From the NCBI GenBank assembly GCA_010405405.1, contig MU004235.1, positions 200,538 through 264,537 on the forward strand: a stretch of 64,000 bases of DNA. Direction: 5' to 3'. The DNA comes from Microthyrium microscopicum (lineage: Eukaryota > Ascomycota > Dothideomycetes > Microthyriales > Microthyriaceae). Of the stretch, positions 10,988 to 22,049 are shown in pieces (the stretch's first letter is position 1; each line of letters opens with the position of its first letter). The position numbers were made by a program, and so were the translations under genes. The notes beneath the pieces were generated by a model, which made no database searches, had not been told where the DNA came from, and was given only the letters and a program-made list of their open reading frames with translations.

Positions 10988-11689
10988 GATGGGTTTCGTT
11001 GAGTTTGATGGAGTGTGGTGTCGGGGATTGAAAGTAGTCTTAGTGTTTGAATTTGACGTCTGCGCGAGGTTAGTTTGATGTGCTGAAGAAAATGGAATAA
11101 ATCATCTCAGACTTTGAGGCACAATGCTCAAAGAAAGGTGGTAAATAGGTAAGAATTATAGAGATATCAACCGATTACCAACTTGTACTGACTGAAATCT
11201 TCGTTACGGAAAGATGCGATGGGCAAGCCTGTTAGCAGGAGAGACTATGCTATTGTAGAAGAGTTGGTGCTGCAGACAATTCGGGGTTGTGAGAGGTTTT
11301 AGATCGTATCAGAATAAAAGTGTGGTGGGAGGTATCGAGTCTGTTGCCTGGAGTACCGTAGCCTTTGAAGTTTCTATGAGCTTCGATTAGCAGGAACGTC
11401 ACGCGAAAGTCGTGGAGCTCGTGCTTGATGCAGCAGGTCAGATAGTAAGCTAGAAAATGCAAGGAAAGAGCGAGACGGCACCGGGCCTGACAAGGTTGGA
11501 AAGAGCTATTGATATCGTATCTATCATAACGAGCATGGGCTATATGTGTGATTCATTCAATTCTTACCCAAATTTTACGCATCGCTGGACCAGGACATTC
11601 GCCGATCAGCGCCGCAGAGAGTAGGCAGTGAAGTCAATGAGAGCACGCCAACTTGTTCATTCCATCAGTTGATGTTCTTCGAAGCATCT
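10988..11689. other. Spacer between the two F-box paralogs
   Basis: Upstream DNA of paralog A and downstream DNA of paralog B. Only short, non-protein-like frames. Confidence 0.5.
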
Positions 11690-13321
11690 TCAGTCTTCAT
11701 GACTTCGAATTGTGTAATCCAGAATCCCGAAAAGTTCAACTCTGGCTTCGTACTTCGGCTGCTGCCTCTCCACAGCTTCCTTTAAGAAACGTAATTCCCC
11801 ATCAGTCAACCGCGGTGTAGGAGCTTTGAAGACGATACCCAAACTCGCAGCATGGCGAGCAACATCCTCACGCCAGCTGTAGACATTTAGGACATGAAGA
11901 GCCCGGTCGTAATGTCGACTAGTATAATAATCTAAAAAGTCCATGTGCTTCCAAACAATGTCGTCGACACCACTGTCGGAATAGTGCTTTTTGAGAGTGC
12001 GGCTATCATTCGGAAGGTTGAAATGGTCAGTTCGGGGTTCCTCAACCACTTGCAAAGATTTGAGAGCTGGTCGCTGGGCCGCAAGATCATCAAAAAGTTG
12101 TAGAAAATTTTGCTTTTCGAATATGTCAAAAAAGTTGTCTTCGCTGAAGCCCAGGTGGACTACAATGGTGTGGGTTTTGGGACCACAGAGATTGATCATA
12201 CCCAATCTGAGACCATTAGATAAGGTGATCGATCTTCGTAGGTCGTCTCCGTGCCATGAAGTCTGGCAGACCTGGAGGTTGGGTAAGTGGAGATCTACAA
12301 TTTGTGCAGGATGGCGGATAGGGAAATGTATGTTGAGACGGGTAATGGTTTGTCCTTGACGTTTGACCAAGCGGGCCAAGGCACGGATGGTCCAGTAGTT
12401 GTGAAATGTCAATGACTCGACCCGGTTCGATGCAGCGAGAAGACCTTCGAACTGTCGCCTCCCGCGCCCCTGCCATTTTTGATCGTGCCAAGGGATATGT
12501 AAGGTCAAATGTCGCATTGAAGGCAGTTCAGAACACATTAGCCGAAAGACTTCAGGAACATGGTAGCAATCTCCAACGCCATAAGAGAAGCTGACGCACT
12601 TAACATCCCTCATTGTGGACCGAAAAAGAGCTTTCAGATCAATAGGTTGCCATCTTGAACGGGGACAAAACGTAGCGCCCCGACTGTATACGAATACTGA
12701 GCGACAGTGCTTCCAGACGTCTTTGGGGCTGGCCATGACTTTGGAGTACATTAGCCCAACGTCAACCTTCCCATTAGAATCAAATTGAACAGGAAGGGAG
12801 ACCTGCTGAAAAGACAGTCGACGAACAGATAAGTAAAGCTGGATGCAGACGCGAGCCAAGTTCTTCGCATCATATTTCGGGCAAGAGAGACAGGTTGGAA
12901 TCGTAAAACCTGCATCTGAAGGCACGCTTGCAGTTCGCCTGATAGCAGTTAGTATTCCAGGTGTGCGCACAGTTCTACCATAACAAGAATCGACAACGTA
13001 CTTCTGTTTTTGCGGAGGCTTCGCAGGCGTGAAAGCGGCCATCTCTGTTATGATGTCCAATACCTCCATTGGCATTCTCAATAGACCCGAGCGTTGTTGA
13101 GGTCGTGGTGGTGGTCGTGGCTTTAATGGACGCTGTCCAAAGTTCAAGACAGTTTGGTGCAGTTTGCGCAGCGGTGGGTAGATATATGGCCATGCACGAG
13201 TTTGGTTCCATGCAGAAGGCCTATACCGCACAACCGTGAGCTGACCAAAGACGTTGGCAAGATAGTGTTGGTAAAGTTGGTAAAACATCGTGGAGTAAGC
13301 CGGTTTCTGTGTAAAGGCCAA
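11690..13321 (-). CDS. F-box protein, paralog B (522 residues after splicing)
   Basis: The frame is open across 543 codons, but I propose two exons, 13002-13321 and 11690-12938, with a 63-nt intron (12939-13001) that keeps the frame. That segment begins GTACGT, holds a TACTAAC branch site and ends TATCAG, and it lies where paralog A has an intron. Domains: N-terminal basic stretch, WPYIYPP...LHQTVLNFGQRPL, F-box LLRMPMEVLDIITEMAAFTP at about 80-100, CLSCPKYDAKNLARVC, then irregular leucine-rich repeats (MRHLTLHIPW, VESLTFHNYW, LPNLQVCQTS) and a conserved end LTDGELRFLKEAVE. Same strand and order as paralog A, so a tandem duplication is likely. Substrate unknown. Confidence 0.75.
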   Translation of the reverse strand: MAFTQKPAYSTMFYQLYQHYLANVFGQLTVVRYRPSAWNQTRAWPYIYPPLRKLHQTVLNFGQRPLKPRPPPRPQQRSGLLRMPMEVLDIITEMAAFTPAKPPQKQKYVVDSCYGRTVRTPGILTAIRRTASVPSDAGFTIPTCLSCPKYDAKNLARVCIQLYLSVRRLSFQQVSLPVQFDSNGKVDVGLMYSKVMASPKDVWKHCRSVFVYSRGATFCPRSRWQPIDLKALFRSTMRDVKCVSFSYGVGDCYHVPEVFRLMCSELPSMRHLTLHIPWHDQKWQGRGRRQFEGLLAASNRVESLTFHNYWTIRALARLVKRQGQTITRLNIHFPIRHPAQIVDLHLPNLQVCQTSWHGDDLRRSITLSNGLRLGMINLCGPKTHTIVVHLGFSEDNFFDIFEKQNFLQLFDDLAAQRPALKSLQVVEEPRTDHFNLPNDSRTLKKHYSDSGVDDIVWKHMDFLDYYTSRHYDRALHVLNVYSWREDVARHAASLGIVFKAPTPRLTDGELRFLKEAVERQQPKYEARVELFGILDYTIRSHED

Positions 13322-14430
13322 TGAATGGACAGTAGATGTGGAAGAGGTAGCTAATGCTCACAAGTTGATACGTGGAGCGACGTATGCGGTGACAGAAAAG
13401 CGCTGGGATTGAACGTCACGTTCTGGCCCGAAGGACGTCGGTGCAAGTGAGGACAATGATAGAAGGATAATGGCGAAAAGCGGTAAGTGAAGGGTCGTTA
13501 GTGGAAAGGTGCGAGACTTTGAAACTGCGAGCAGAAGATCCCGGGACTCGCAAAGGGAAAGTTCGAGAATTTCGTGTCAGCGACTTGCGACAGAGGAATA
13601 TATTGGACCTGTTCTTGGTGAAAGTAAGGAAATTTGGATATGACATGAGGTGGTGTAGCGTCGACGGCGCTAGAGGTGATGATAGAATGGGAAGAACCGC
13701 CCGCTTTATGAGGTGTTTTGGAGGAGCTCAACACTAAATCGATGGTGTACCTAGGTACTTGCGCACTGGAGAAATTGAATGTTAGTTGGTGGCCGTGGAT
13801 CCGACCGATTTGACCTCCAACTTACACTTCTGAAGAAATCTGGAAGTTTAGGATAACATAGGTCAACAATTGGGCCGGTGCAACCTATGAACGACATCAG
13901 CATCGAAGCAACTAACGAGACCAGACAAGATACTACCTCCCAATCTAGGCCCATATCTAGACATATCCAAGCAAATCAATAGAATAAGGCAAGACAATAA
14001 CATTAATTACCTAAGAAAGTCGCAGACACAACCACAACTAAACATACCCCGCCTAGTCAATGAAGCCAACACGTACAAACACAGAACTATGACCCTTCTA
14101 GGCTTGCAATACCAGACGCGATAGCAAACAGTAGTCCGATTTCTATTGAACAAGTGGAAAACACAGCCCGCAGATGGGCGGAGTGAGTAAACGCGAGAGT
14201 CGACGAAGATATAAGGACGGATGAGTGATCGAAAATGGACAACTTCTGGCTTGCGCCTTAAAGGCGGACTTTCGCTTTTTCATTTTGAGTACTGGAAGTA
14301 TATGGATGGTGGATGATTTTCGTGGTTGGGTTAAGGATGCGAGGAGACGAAGGATTTGCGGAATGGTGGTGACATGTGCCCGTACGTAGTGCTGCTTTTT
14401 GACTAGGAGAGTCCGTCCAACATTGCTGAT
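13322..14430. other. Intergenic
   Basis: Upstream region of F-box paralog B and downstream region of nap1. Frames of 60-80 codons exist on both strands (for example plus 13501-13737) but none resembles a protein or has splice support. Confidence 0.5.
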
Positions 14431-15928
14431 TTAGCTCTGTTTGCATTCAGTCTCCTGTTTTGGAGCCGATGAGCCGCCCTATTCAGTGTGAGTAAACGTA
14501 CCATCGCCAAGCTTATTGAGCATACGAACCTCGAACTCGGAATCCTCATCATCGTCATCACGATCATCGCTATCGTCGTCATCCTCTTCGTCATCTTCAT
14601 CTTCAAACTCGCCCTCAAAGTCGTCAAAAGCCTCGTATTGAAGAGCTTCACCAGTAAACCAGTCAATGGCTCGTGGGATGATCTTCTCCTTGATGTCTTC
14701 TCCGAGTTGATAGTCAAGCTCAAGTCGCTCTTCGATGTCGGATGTGGCTTCAGCCTCCTCAGCCGGGGGCTTTGGTGGCTCAAAGAAGTTGAAGAACGAG
14801 TCACATGGGACGGTCTTTTTGATAACCCGAGTTTGCTTCGTGGCTAGAAAAGGTTAGCAGATGTTTGTGGCTGGGGAAGATTGTTTGCTTACTCTTATTG
14901 CGCTGCTTCTTGCTCTCAATTCGCACGGTGAGATCTTTGCCAGTCTTCCACTCGATCTTGTGGCCCTCGGCATGATCGTAAATGAAATCACCGCCATAGC
15001 CACTCTCTTCTCTATAGAAATATGTCTTTGTGAGAAGCTTGTTTGTGAAGAATTCGTTATCGCTAAACTCGAAGATGAGCTTGAATCCGGGCTTGTCAAG
15101 GTATTCCATGCGGATGTCGACAAGGTTGCGAAGAGCAGTCTCATCGTTGTCGGTGATCATCTCTTGCAGTGAAACGTTATTCTTCATACTTGAGAGCCAG
15201 AATTCCGGGATGCCCTTCAATGGCTCTCCAGAAGTCTCCTTTGGTTCTGACTTCTCCTCGGCGTCTTTGTCTTCATCTTCCTCTTCGTCGCGCTTGCCAG
15301 CCTCGACCTCTTCCTCGGTAGGTTCGACAGAGCCGTTGACGATGGCAGCACGCTTCTGGTAAAGTGGAGTGAATTTTTGGAAATACTTCTTCTCGAGTTC
15401 CAAGACCTCCTCTTGAAATTGAGCCTCGAGCTTGCTGTGCTCCTTTTGAACACCCTTGAGTCCGGCAACGCGTCGTTGAACCTCGGCGGGTAGGGACTCG
15501 ATATAGCCGGATGAGCGGCCGATGAGACCATTGAGTTTGTTTTGCATAAGGGCGACAAGAGCGGGGTTTCCGGCTACCATACCAGCAATGGCAGCTCGCG
15601 CATCATCCTCTGTCACATTGTTAGAGAGTTCCATTGTGGTTGATTGTTTGATGGGGAGGAACGAGGGAGAAGGATGATCCGTGCAGCGTGGGGTACAAAC
15701 CTTCTTTAATACTGCCAACGTCAGGTGCCTGGGCACGGGAGTTGATGGGAGCATTGTTTGCTGGAGTGTTCTGGGGCGTACTGAGCAAGGAGACACGAGT
15801 TAGCAAAGCGAGTTTGACGAGGGCGGATGTGTTCAGCAACAAAGCCAATTATGTCTTGATATTTACTGGGGCACTGAGACTTACGGAGCGGTCAAGTCGA
15901 CTGGCTGGTTGCGAAAGGGAGCCGCCAT
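14431..15928 (-). CDS. nap1: Nucleosome assembly protein 1 (NAP1), histone chaperone
   Basis: Five exons: 15885-15928, 15701-15780, 14893-15609, 14530-14843 and 14431-14478; 400 residues. Binds H2A-H2B (and H3-H4), shuttles between cytoplasm and nucleus, and also links to septin/bud-neck kinases in yeast. The start [20 protein letters not shown] is family-like. The NAP fold runs from about 45 to 330: long dimerisation helix [20 protein letters not shown], then [13 protein letters not shown] and FFNFFEPP. An acidic tail rich in Asp/Glu follows (about 340-385). The last 15 residues come from a tiny final exon and end in CKQS, a CaaX-like box comparable with the CKQQ of animal NAP1. An ATG near 15632 that would open a longer third exon lies inside an intron: CTAAC and GTGACAG follow it, and exon 3 continues [10 protein letters not shown]. 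Confidence 0.92.
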
Positions 15929-17260
15929 GACTGGAAGATACAATGTGAGAACTGTGTAGAGAAATCGAGGGAGACACAGAGCAGTTCGCAATGTATGTGA
16001 GAGAAGTTGAGAAGATTGGAAGATGTGTGGATGCAGAAGCGTTTATTAGTGGGTTGAGGGGTGGTCTTGTCGATGCAAAAATCAAGAGGCAAAGATGAAG
16101 ACCTGGAAGGCACGCTAAGGCCTGTCTAAGCTCTAGCGTGCAAAGGTTCTATGGGCTAATCCATGACATTCGTGGCTGCCAAAATGGTGGGGCGCGACTG
16201 CCTTCGAGAATCATTTAATCCCTGTTCCTACTTAATTAGGATAGGTAGGTACAACCTGCGTGCCTGCCTTGCATCATTTTGATATTAACATTTTGATATC
16301 AAAGACATGAGTATATCAGAACACCCCAGGAAGCTGTCCAGTTGTTCAAATGTTTATAGTATCCTGTATAGCACGCCGAATCTTGTCTACTCCAAGGTCA
16401 ATAATGAGAACCTACGGGCATAAGCTCCACTATCATACAGCACGTTAGATACTGGTATTTTGCCTGCATCGAGTTCGCAGGGCTTAGCTACATAGTATGC
16501 TACATATTTCCAAGAGTATGTTTCTTTGAGGAAACTTGTATTATCGCCGCTCATATGAATCAAAACCTCGACTACACTTTGCCGCCTACACTCCAGCTTT
16601 GATATCGATCTCCAGCAGCACACATCTATCAGGTGACGACCTCTTATGCTCACCGCCATTTTGATTCGCTCAACAATAAATCATTCTACCCAATCTTTCT
16701 CCCTACAGCTCAAACCGTCATGCCATTTTCTCTTGTGTAGCAATTACCTAGCATATCAAACCAGGAAAGCTCAAGAATAAAGCGGGCCCGAGATATCACC
16801 CAGCATTCTCGGGTGTACACGGCAAACCCTCCCGCATCCCAGCCTTGTCCATACAGCAATACATTATCAGTAGTGGAGAATTCCAGAACCATTATCAAGA
16901 TAGTAGTAGTAATACAGTATTTAGCATTTATCTCGGCTGTTCCCCTTCAATATACATGCATCGCAATCGTCCGTAATACCTTGTACAATAATGCTGCATT
17001 TGCTGCATGAGTAGTTCCCAATATCGCCAGTTGCAGTAATAACGGCATAGCAAATAAACTCCTTTCCTCCATGAACAAGAAACTCCATGCCGCTCCATTT
17101 CCCATTTGGCCGTGATACTTGATGTTTGGATGAAGCAAACATTCATTGTCTTGATGGTGTGTTACCCGCGCTGATCGAGATACTCCACGGGACGCGTTGG
17201 TGCGCCACAATATGATCCCAGCATCACATCGCCCTCCCATATAGGTGTCACAACGCGCAT
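15929..17260. other. Intergenic
   Basis: Upstream of nap1 and downstream of the sugar transporter. Slightly AT-rich around 16200-16350. Minus-strand frames of 60-126 codons between 16387 and 17327 overlap each other and show no family-like sequence. Confidence 0.5.
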
Positions 17261-19051
17261 TCAACCCTCCAACCTCCTGGTCTCCCGAGCCGCCATTACA
17301 GCTGCGAGCGCGCCAATGAATAAACACACCGCGATAGCATTCGGTCCATCTGTGCCATGATGTTCGTCTGGATGCGCATGTTTTGCCAGTTCTGGACTTT
17401 TGCCGGGCTCCAGCAGTGAGAAGACTGTCCAGCTGATCACTGTGCCGATGAACTGTGGGACTGTTGAGTAGAGGTTGAGGATGCCGAGATATACGCCTGC
17501 TAGGTCGCTGCCGGGGGCGGGGTCGGCGGCGGCGTGCTTTTCGAGATCGCTATAGAGGGCGTCTTTTTGAGCGTGGGTTAAGTCGCTGGAGTCGCGGCGT
17601 TTGGGCGCGCCGGTTAATGGGTGGGTGGTGGTAGAGAGACGGTTGATTTCTTGGCCGAGGAATGTGAATGGTGCCCAGCATTGCATGGCCCAGGGACTAT
17701 CGATATTAGTGGTGATTGTGAGAAGGAAGAAGGGATCAAGACTTACATGCCGCAGAGGGCGACGATGGTGGTGGCCGCGCGCATACTTGTGACGAAAGGC
17801 GCGCATATCATCGACGCGCCAAAGATGACAATCGAGTAACCCCAGGCGCTGAGAAGCGTAGGCTTGTACTTTTGGAGTGCGAGAAGGACGCCAGCGATAC
17901 TCTCTGGTGGGCGCGGTGTAAACTCGCCAATGCCACCAGCTTCTTCCTCTGGCGACTGGACGACCCACGGCAATAGGACCGAGGCGACAAATGTCACGAG
18001 ACTGAAGATGATGAGCGTCATACTACCCATCCTGCCGACCTGGCCGAGCGAGTCTGGATGGTCTCGAGCCTCAGGTGGCGCATTGTAACGTAGATAAACC
18101 TCGCCAATCCAAGTCGTGCTGTAGAACAGGAACGGAAACCACCCAATCCAACACCAAAAGGTGATCCAGCAAATCGCCGAAATACGCGCTGGCAGATTTT
18201 GCGTCGTTCGCACAATCTGCATCACCATCGCCACGATGCCCCCCTTGTCGTCCTTCTCGCTCGACGTCCTCCTCCGAGACACCAGAACGCGCTCCTGTAC
18301 CGCCCAGCACGTCACAGACACACATAGAATCAGTGCCAGCGCCGAGATGATCGTCAACTGCTTGAATTGCGAATCTCCCAACGCCGTACCAAAAACACCA
18401 GTCAAATCCACCGCACCAATCGCATAACCAACCAAATGTCCCACCGCCACCATCCGCGAAGCCCACGCACTGCCCGACTGTTGTTTATTGCTCGGCAGGC
18501 TATCCACAATCAAACTACGCGAGCATGCCTGCACCGCATTAACCGCAAAATCGACACCATAGATAGCCACAACCGCCAACGCAATAGTAGCCTCGCGCCT
18601 GATATTTACGCTCGCCGATGGCATAAGGTGTGCGACAACCTCAGCCGTCCAACCCAGCAGAAGCAGGCATGCCGCAACAACAATCGTACCGACGACCATG
18701 TATGGCCTGCGGCGACCCCAGGGTGATGTGCTAGCGTCGGCGAGAATCCCGATTATAGGCTGCATGACGAGGCCGGACAATGGGCCAGCGATCCAGACGA
18801 GGGAAACGTGCGATTTCGTTAGGCCGAGGTTGAGGAGGTAGGGAGTGCAATAGGTCATTTCGATACCCCATGTGAACCTGTTCGCAAAGTCAGTATAAAG
18901 AGTGTATAAAGGGAGGAGAAACAGACTGTATCCCAATCAGACTAGCAGTCAGAAGGACCATTCGCATAGACTCCGAAGAGGCTTTGATATGAGTTGTGCC
19001 GCTCCATATTGCGTTAGAGGAGGAGGGCGCGTGTGAGGACGGCGGGATCAT
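17261..19051 (-). CDS. SUT/GPH-type sucrose or alpha-glucoside-proton symporter
   Basis: Three exons, 18927-19051, 17747-18877 and 17261-17696 (introns 49 and 50 nt), 563 residues. The joins restore IGIQFTWGIEMTYCTPYLL and CGIPWAMQCWAPF, both typical of the family: TM1 with the (Q/E)-x-x-W-x-(V/I)-E motif and GIPWA before a late helix. A cytoplasmic loop after TM2-3 holds GILADASTSPWGRRRPYMVVG, with the RRRP motif of glycoside-pentoside-hexuronide and plant SUT carriers. About twelve hydrophobic helices are visible. S. pombe Sut1 and related fungal permeases move maltose or sucrose with protons; the exact sugar cannot be read from sequence. Plasma membrane or vacuole. Confidence 0.85.
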
Positions 19052-20311
19052 TGCTGTCAACAGGAAGATTGTTGTTGTGTCATAACGTTCGAGAAAAGGG
19101 GTTCAATGAGTGTTGAGAAGCGAACAAACAGCACAGCAGAGAGAAACGAGAGACAGTAAGTAAAGAGCGGTGGCAGAGCATAAAGACACGATGCACAAAA
19201 GGGTGTTACGAAGGAGGAGATTAGATTCAGAGAGTGGGACGACTTTTGAGGTTCTGTAAGGGGGAGGCTCACGCGAGTTTGTGATGCTCAGCCGCATCCC
19301 CCCGCTAGCCTTGTTGGTCCTGTTGTACGCGTTGTGCAATTATACTCCATTATCTGTGATTTTGTGTATTTTATATGATCGATGGATAGCAGGATATACT
19401 TCTCACAATGATGGACATATAATTGAATGACAATTTTCCGTATAAATTAAGAACGATTTGTCTCAGCCTTGGAAATTCAACGGTCAACTCTTGATCGTGA
19501 AATTTTGGGCAGGGATTAAAGCGTGGCGTTGCAGGGATCTAATTTCCAGACCAGGATCAATGTCGTTGCCGTAAGGTCTATTTATATTCCATTCACGATA
19601 TCAAAATATGGCCCGTATTTTAGGAATGTGAATGAATATGTCGGAGCAGTTCTGTCTAGTCTTCGCTCTCATTGAGTGCCTTTTTCAATAATTTTCTGGG
19701 AAGTAGTATACGTACCCAAGGCACCTAAACCTTTAGGATCAACGTTGTCTAAATAGACAATAGGTATCTAGTTAGTAGTATGTATGACTATACGTGTAAT
19801 GATTGAAGTAAATTTGATAGAATGGATGCACAAAACGTTGACAGTTCATCGGCTCTTTGATGAGACGATCAAAAGCTGGCTCATGAAACTACGACACCGA
19901 ACTTGAGAAAACAGTTTCAAACCACAAATGGATTCAAATTACCAAGGCAGGGGAAAATTATCTTCCAACTCCCAAGCGCCATCAAAGACAATCCCCAATA
20001 GCGAACAATGTAAGTAAAGACAAGAAAACCTCCCACCACCTACCAAATACGCCCAAAACCCAACCAGAACACCATTACAGAAAAAAAGCGTCACTATCCC
20101 AATCCCAAGGAGTGTAAATCGAATCCGCATAAGCACCAACCCGATGCCTTCTCGTATTCGCCACCAACCACCACCGATCATCCGCCGCCGCCGGCCTCGT
20201 CAACCTTCTCGAATCACCACGCGTCAGCCAATCCTGCCAGTCCAGGCGCCGGCGATACAACCAGCACTGCGCGTACTCGAGGTACTACGAGATCCTGCAT
20301 TTGGACGGGCA
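19052..20311. other. Intergenic
   Basis: Upstream of the transporter and downstream of Rheb. AT-rich between 19340 and 19900. Nothing recognisable. Confidence 0.5.
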
Positions 20312-21031
20312 CTACATCATTCCGCACTTGGACGAGTCTCCGGCTGGCTCATTGGGGTTCTGTTGCTTCTCCACTTCGGCGATCATGAGATCGAATGCTT
20401 TGGAGACGTTTTCGTCGAAGCGTGCGGAGGCTTCGGTCCAGGCGCATTTCCAGTTTTCGGCAAGGGCGCGGGCGTCTTCTTTACTGACTTGGCGTTGTTC
20501 GGGGCGGAGATCGGATTTGTTGCCGACGATTACCATTGGGACGGCGTCGGCTCCCTGAGAATGTCAGCTGGGATGAGTGTGGTTAGCTGGGGAGGAACGT
20601 ACGAGGTGGTTTAGGATCTTATCACGGATGACTTTGACCATCTCGAAACTTTGCTTGGAACCGACGGAGTAGACAAGCATGTAACCGTGGATTCCAATGA
20701 AGTGCTTAGATTGTAGTATGCTGTATTCATCCTGTAATGGCAGCGTCAGCAATGTGTCAAAATTATAGTAACGAGGGCAATGTACTTGTCCAGCAGTGTC
20801 AATGATTTCTGTGTTATAGTCTTGACCCTTGAACCGAACGATCTTGGAAAAAGTATTCTCGATCGTCGGGTAATAAGTCTCGACAAAATGGCCTTCGACA
20901 AACTGAACAGTCAAAGAAGACTTGCCTGAGAGTGGTTAGTGACCCATTGAACAAGGATACATACTTCACTTTGACGTACCAACGGAACGACTACCAACGA
21001 GGGCTACCTTTCTCTGCTTGGGGGGAGCCAT
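20312..21031 (-). CDS. rhb1: Rheb-type small GTPase
   Basis: Four exons, 20980-21031, 20786-20925, 20603-20731 and 20312-20554, with introns of 54, 54 and 48 nt; 187 residues. It switches TORC1 on when GTP-bound and controls growth and amino-acid uptake at endomembranes. G1 is GSRSVGKS at 13-20, with the Rheb-specific Arg15 in place of the Ras glycine; effector region YYPTIENTF at 35-43; DTAGQ at 60-64; NKSD at 119-122; EASA later. It ends KCGMM, whose last four residues form a farnesylation CaaX box. Length and motif positions match human and yeast Rheb almost residue for residue. No TSC genes are in the window. Confidence 0.93.
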
Positions 21032-22049
21032 TCTGGGATGTAGAAGTGCTCAAGGTATTAGCTATCAAATGTTCGATAGAGCGATGCAGTTAAAGCTATG
21101 GTATATGAAGAACTGATAACCAGAAGTAAAAGTACCAAGTTCGAGGATTAGTGGTAGACTGGGAGTACAAAGATGTTGTTTTGAGATGAGAGAGGATTGA
21201 GGGGGATGGATGGAGTCTGGAAGACAATGCTTAGAGAAACTGCAATTTGGATCAACTGCCCATCAAATAGGAAGGGATGAAGGAGTATAAAATAAGGGAT
21301 GTAGGTGTAGATGAGAAGACATGAAGCTGTTGAGGTTGGAGGACAGTTAAAGTAGATCACCACCAAGATCTCGGTCTCAATAATATTCAGGAACGGTCAA
21401 TGAGAGACGTGCCCGCAATTGGTGGACGGGGTGTGGTTGCCAGCCGCCACAAGTACCAGACATGCATTCCGATTCTAGCCGAGTCCTTCCTTATTAGGGC
21501 GTCACAAGGCTGAACTGCAGCCTTGTCATACATATGTAGTTGAGAGTTGAGCTTCAATGTTCCCTCACCTTTCCTCGATAACTTTAGACCAAGAAACTGA
21601 GGGTATTTCATTCACTGTACTCGGCTTCTTTATGAAGTTCACTTGATTGGGCTGGCTATCCTTCTCTTCACTTCGACGTAGCTGATCGAGGCACTCAGGA
21701 CTATGAAACTTACTGTAGGAGTTCAAGCTCAAGGGTGCAGCCTATGGTAGTGGCCCTAGCAATATGATATCAAACGAGAAACCCCGATGGGTCTACTGTG
21801 TAGACGAGATGTTCGTGAATTGAGTGATGACCTTAAAGCATCAGACGATTTGTATCACCAGTCACTAGAGTCTAGAAACATGCTTATTTGTGATTAAGAA
21901 TTGCATCAATTGACAATTTACAAACGATGAAAAAGACCTACACCCATGCCCAACCGCTTTTCCCAATGACCGTTCTTTCAAAGCAGCAATTTACTCCGTG
22001 AACAAATAGCAAACCCCTGATCATTCGTGTTGCTGGCTTCCGTCACGGT
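21032..22049. other. Intergenic
   Basis: Promoter side of Rheb and 3' side of the next gene. No coding signal. Confidence 0.5.

Noticed and set aside
15600-15640. ATG near 15632 as start of NAP1
   Set aside because: It lies before a CTAAC branch site and an AG acceptor at 15610; exons 1 and 2 restore the family N-terminus.
18071-18466. Gly/Trp-rich minus frame over the transporter
   Set aside because: Alternate frame of the transporter exon 2.
20144-20614. 156-codon plus frame
   Set aside because: Antisense to the last Rheb exon.
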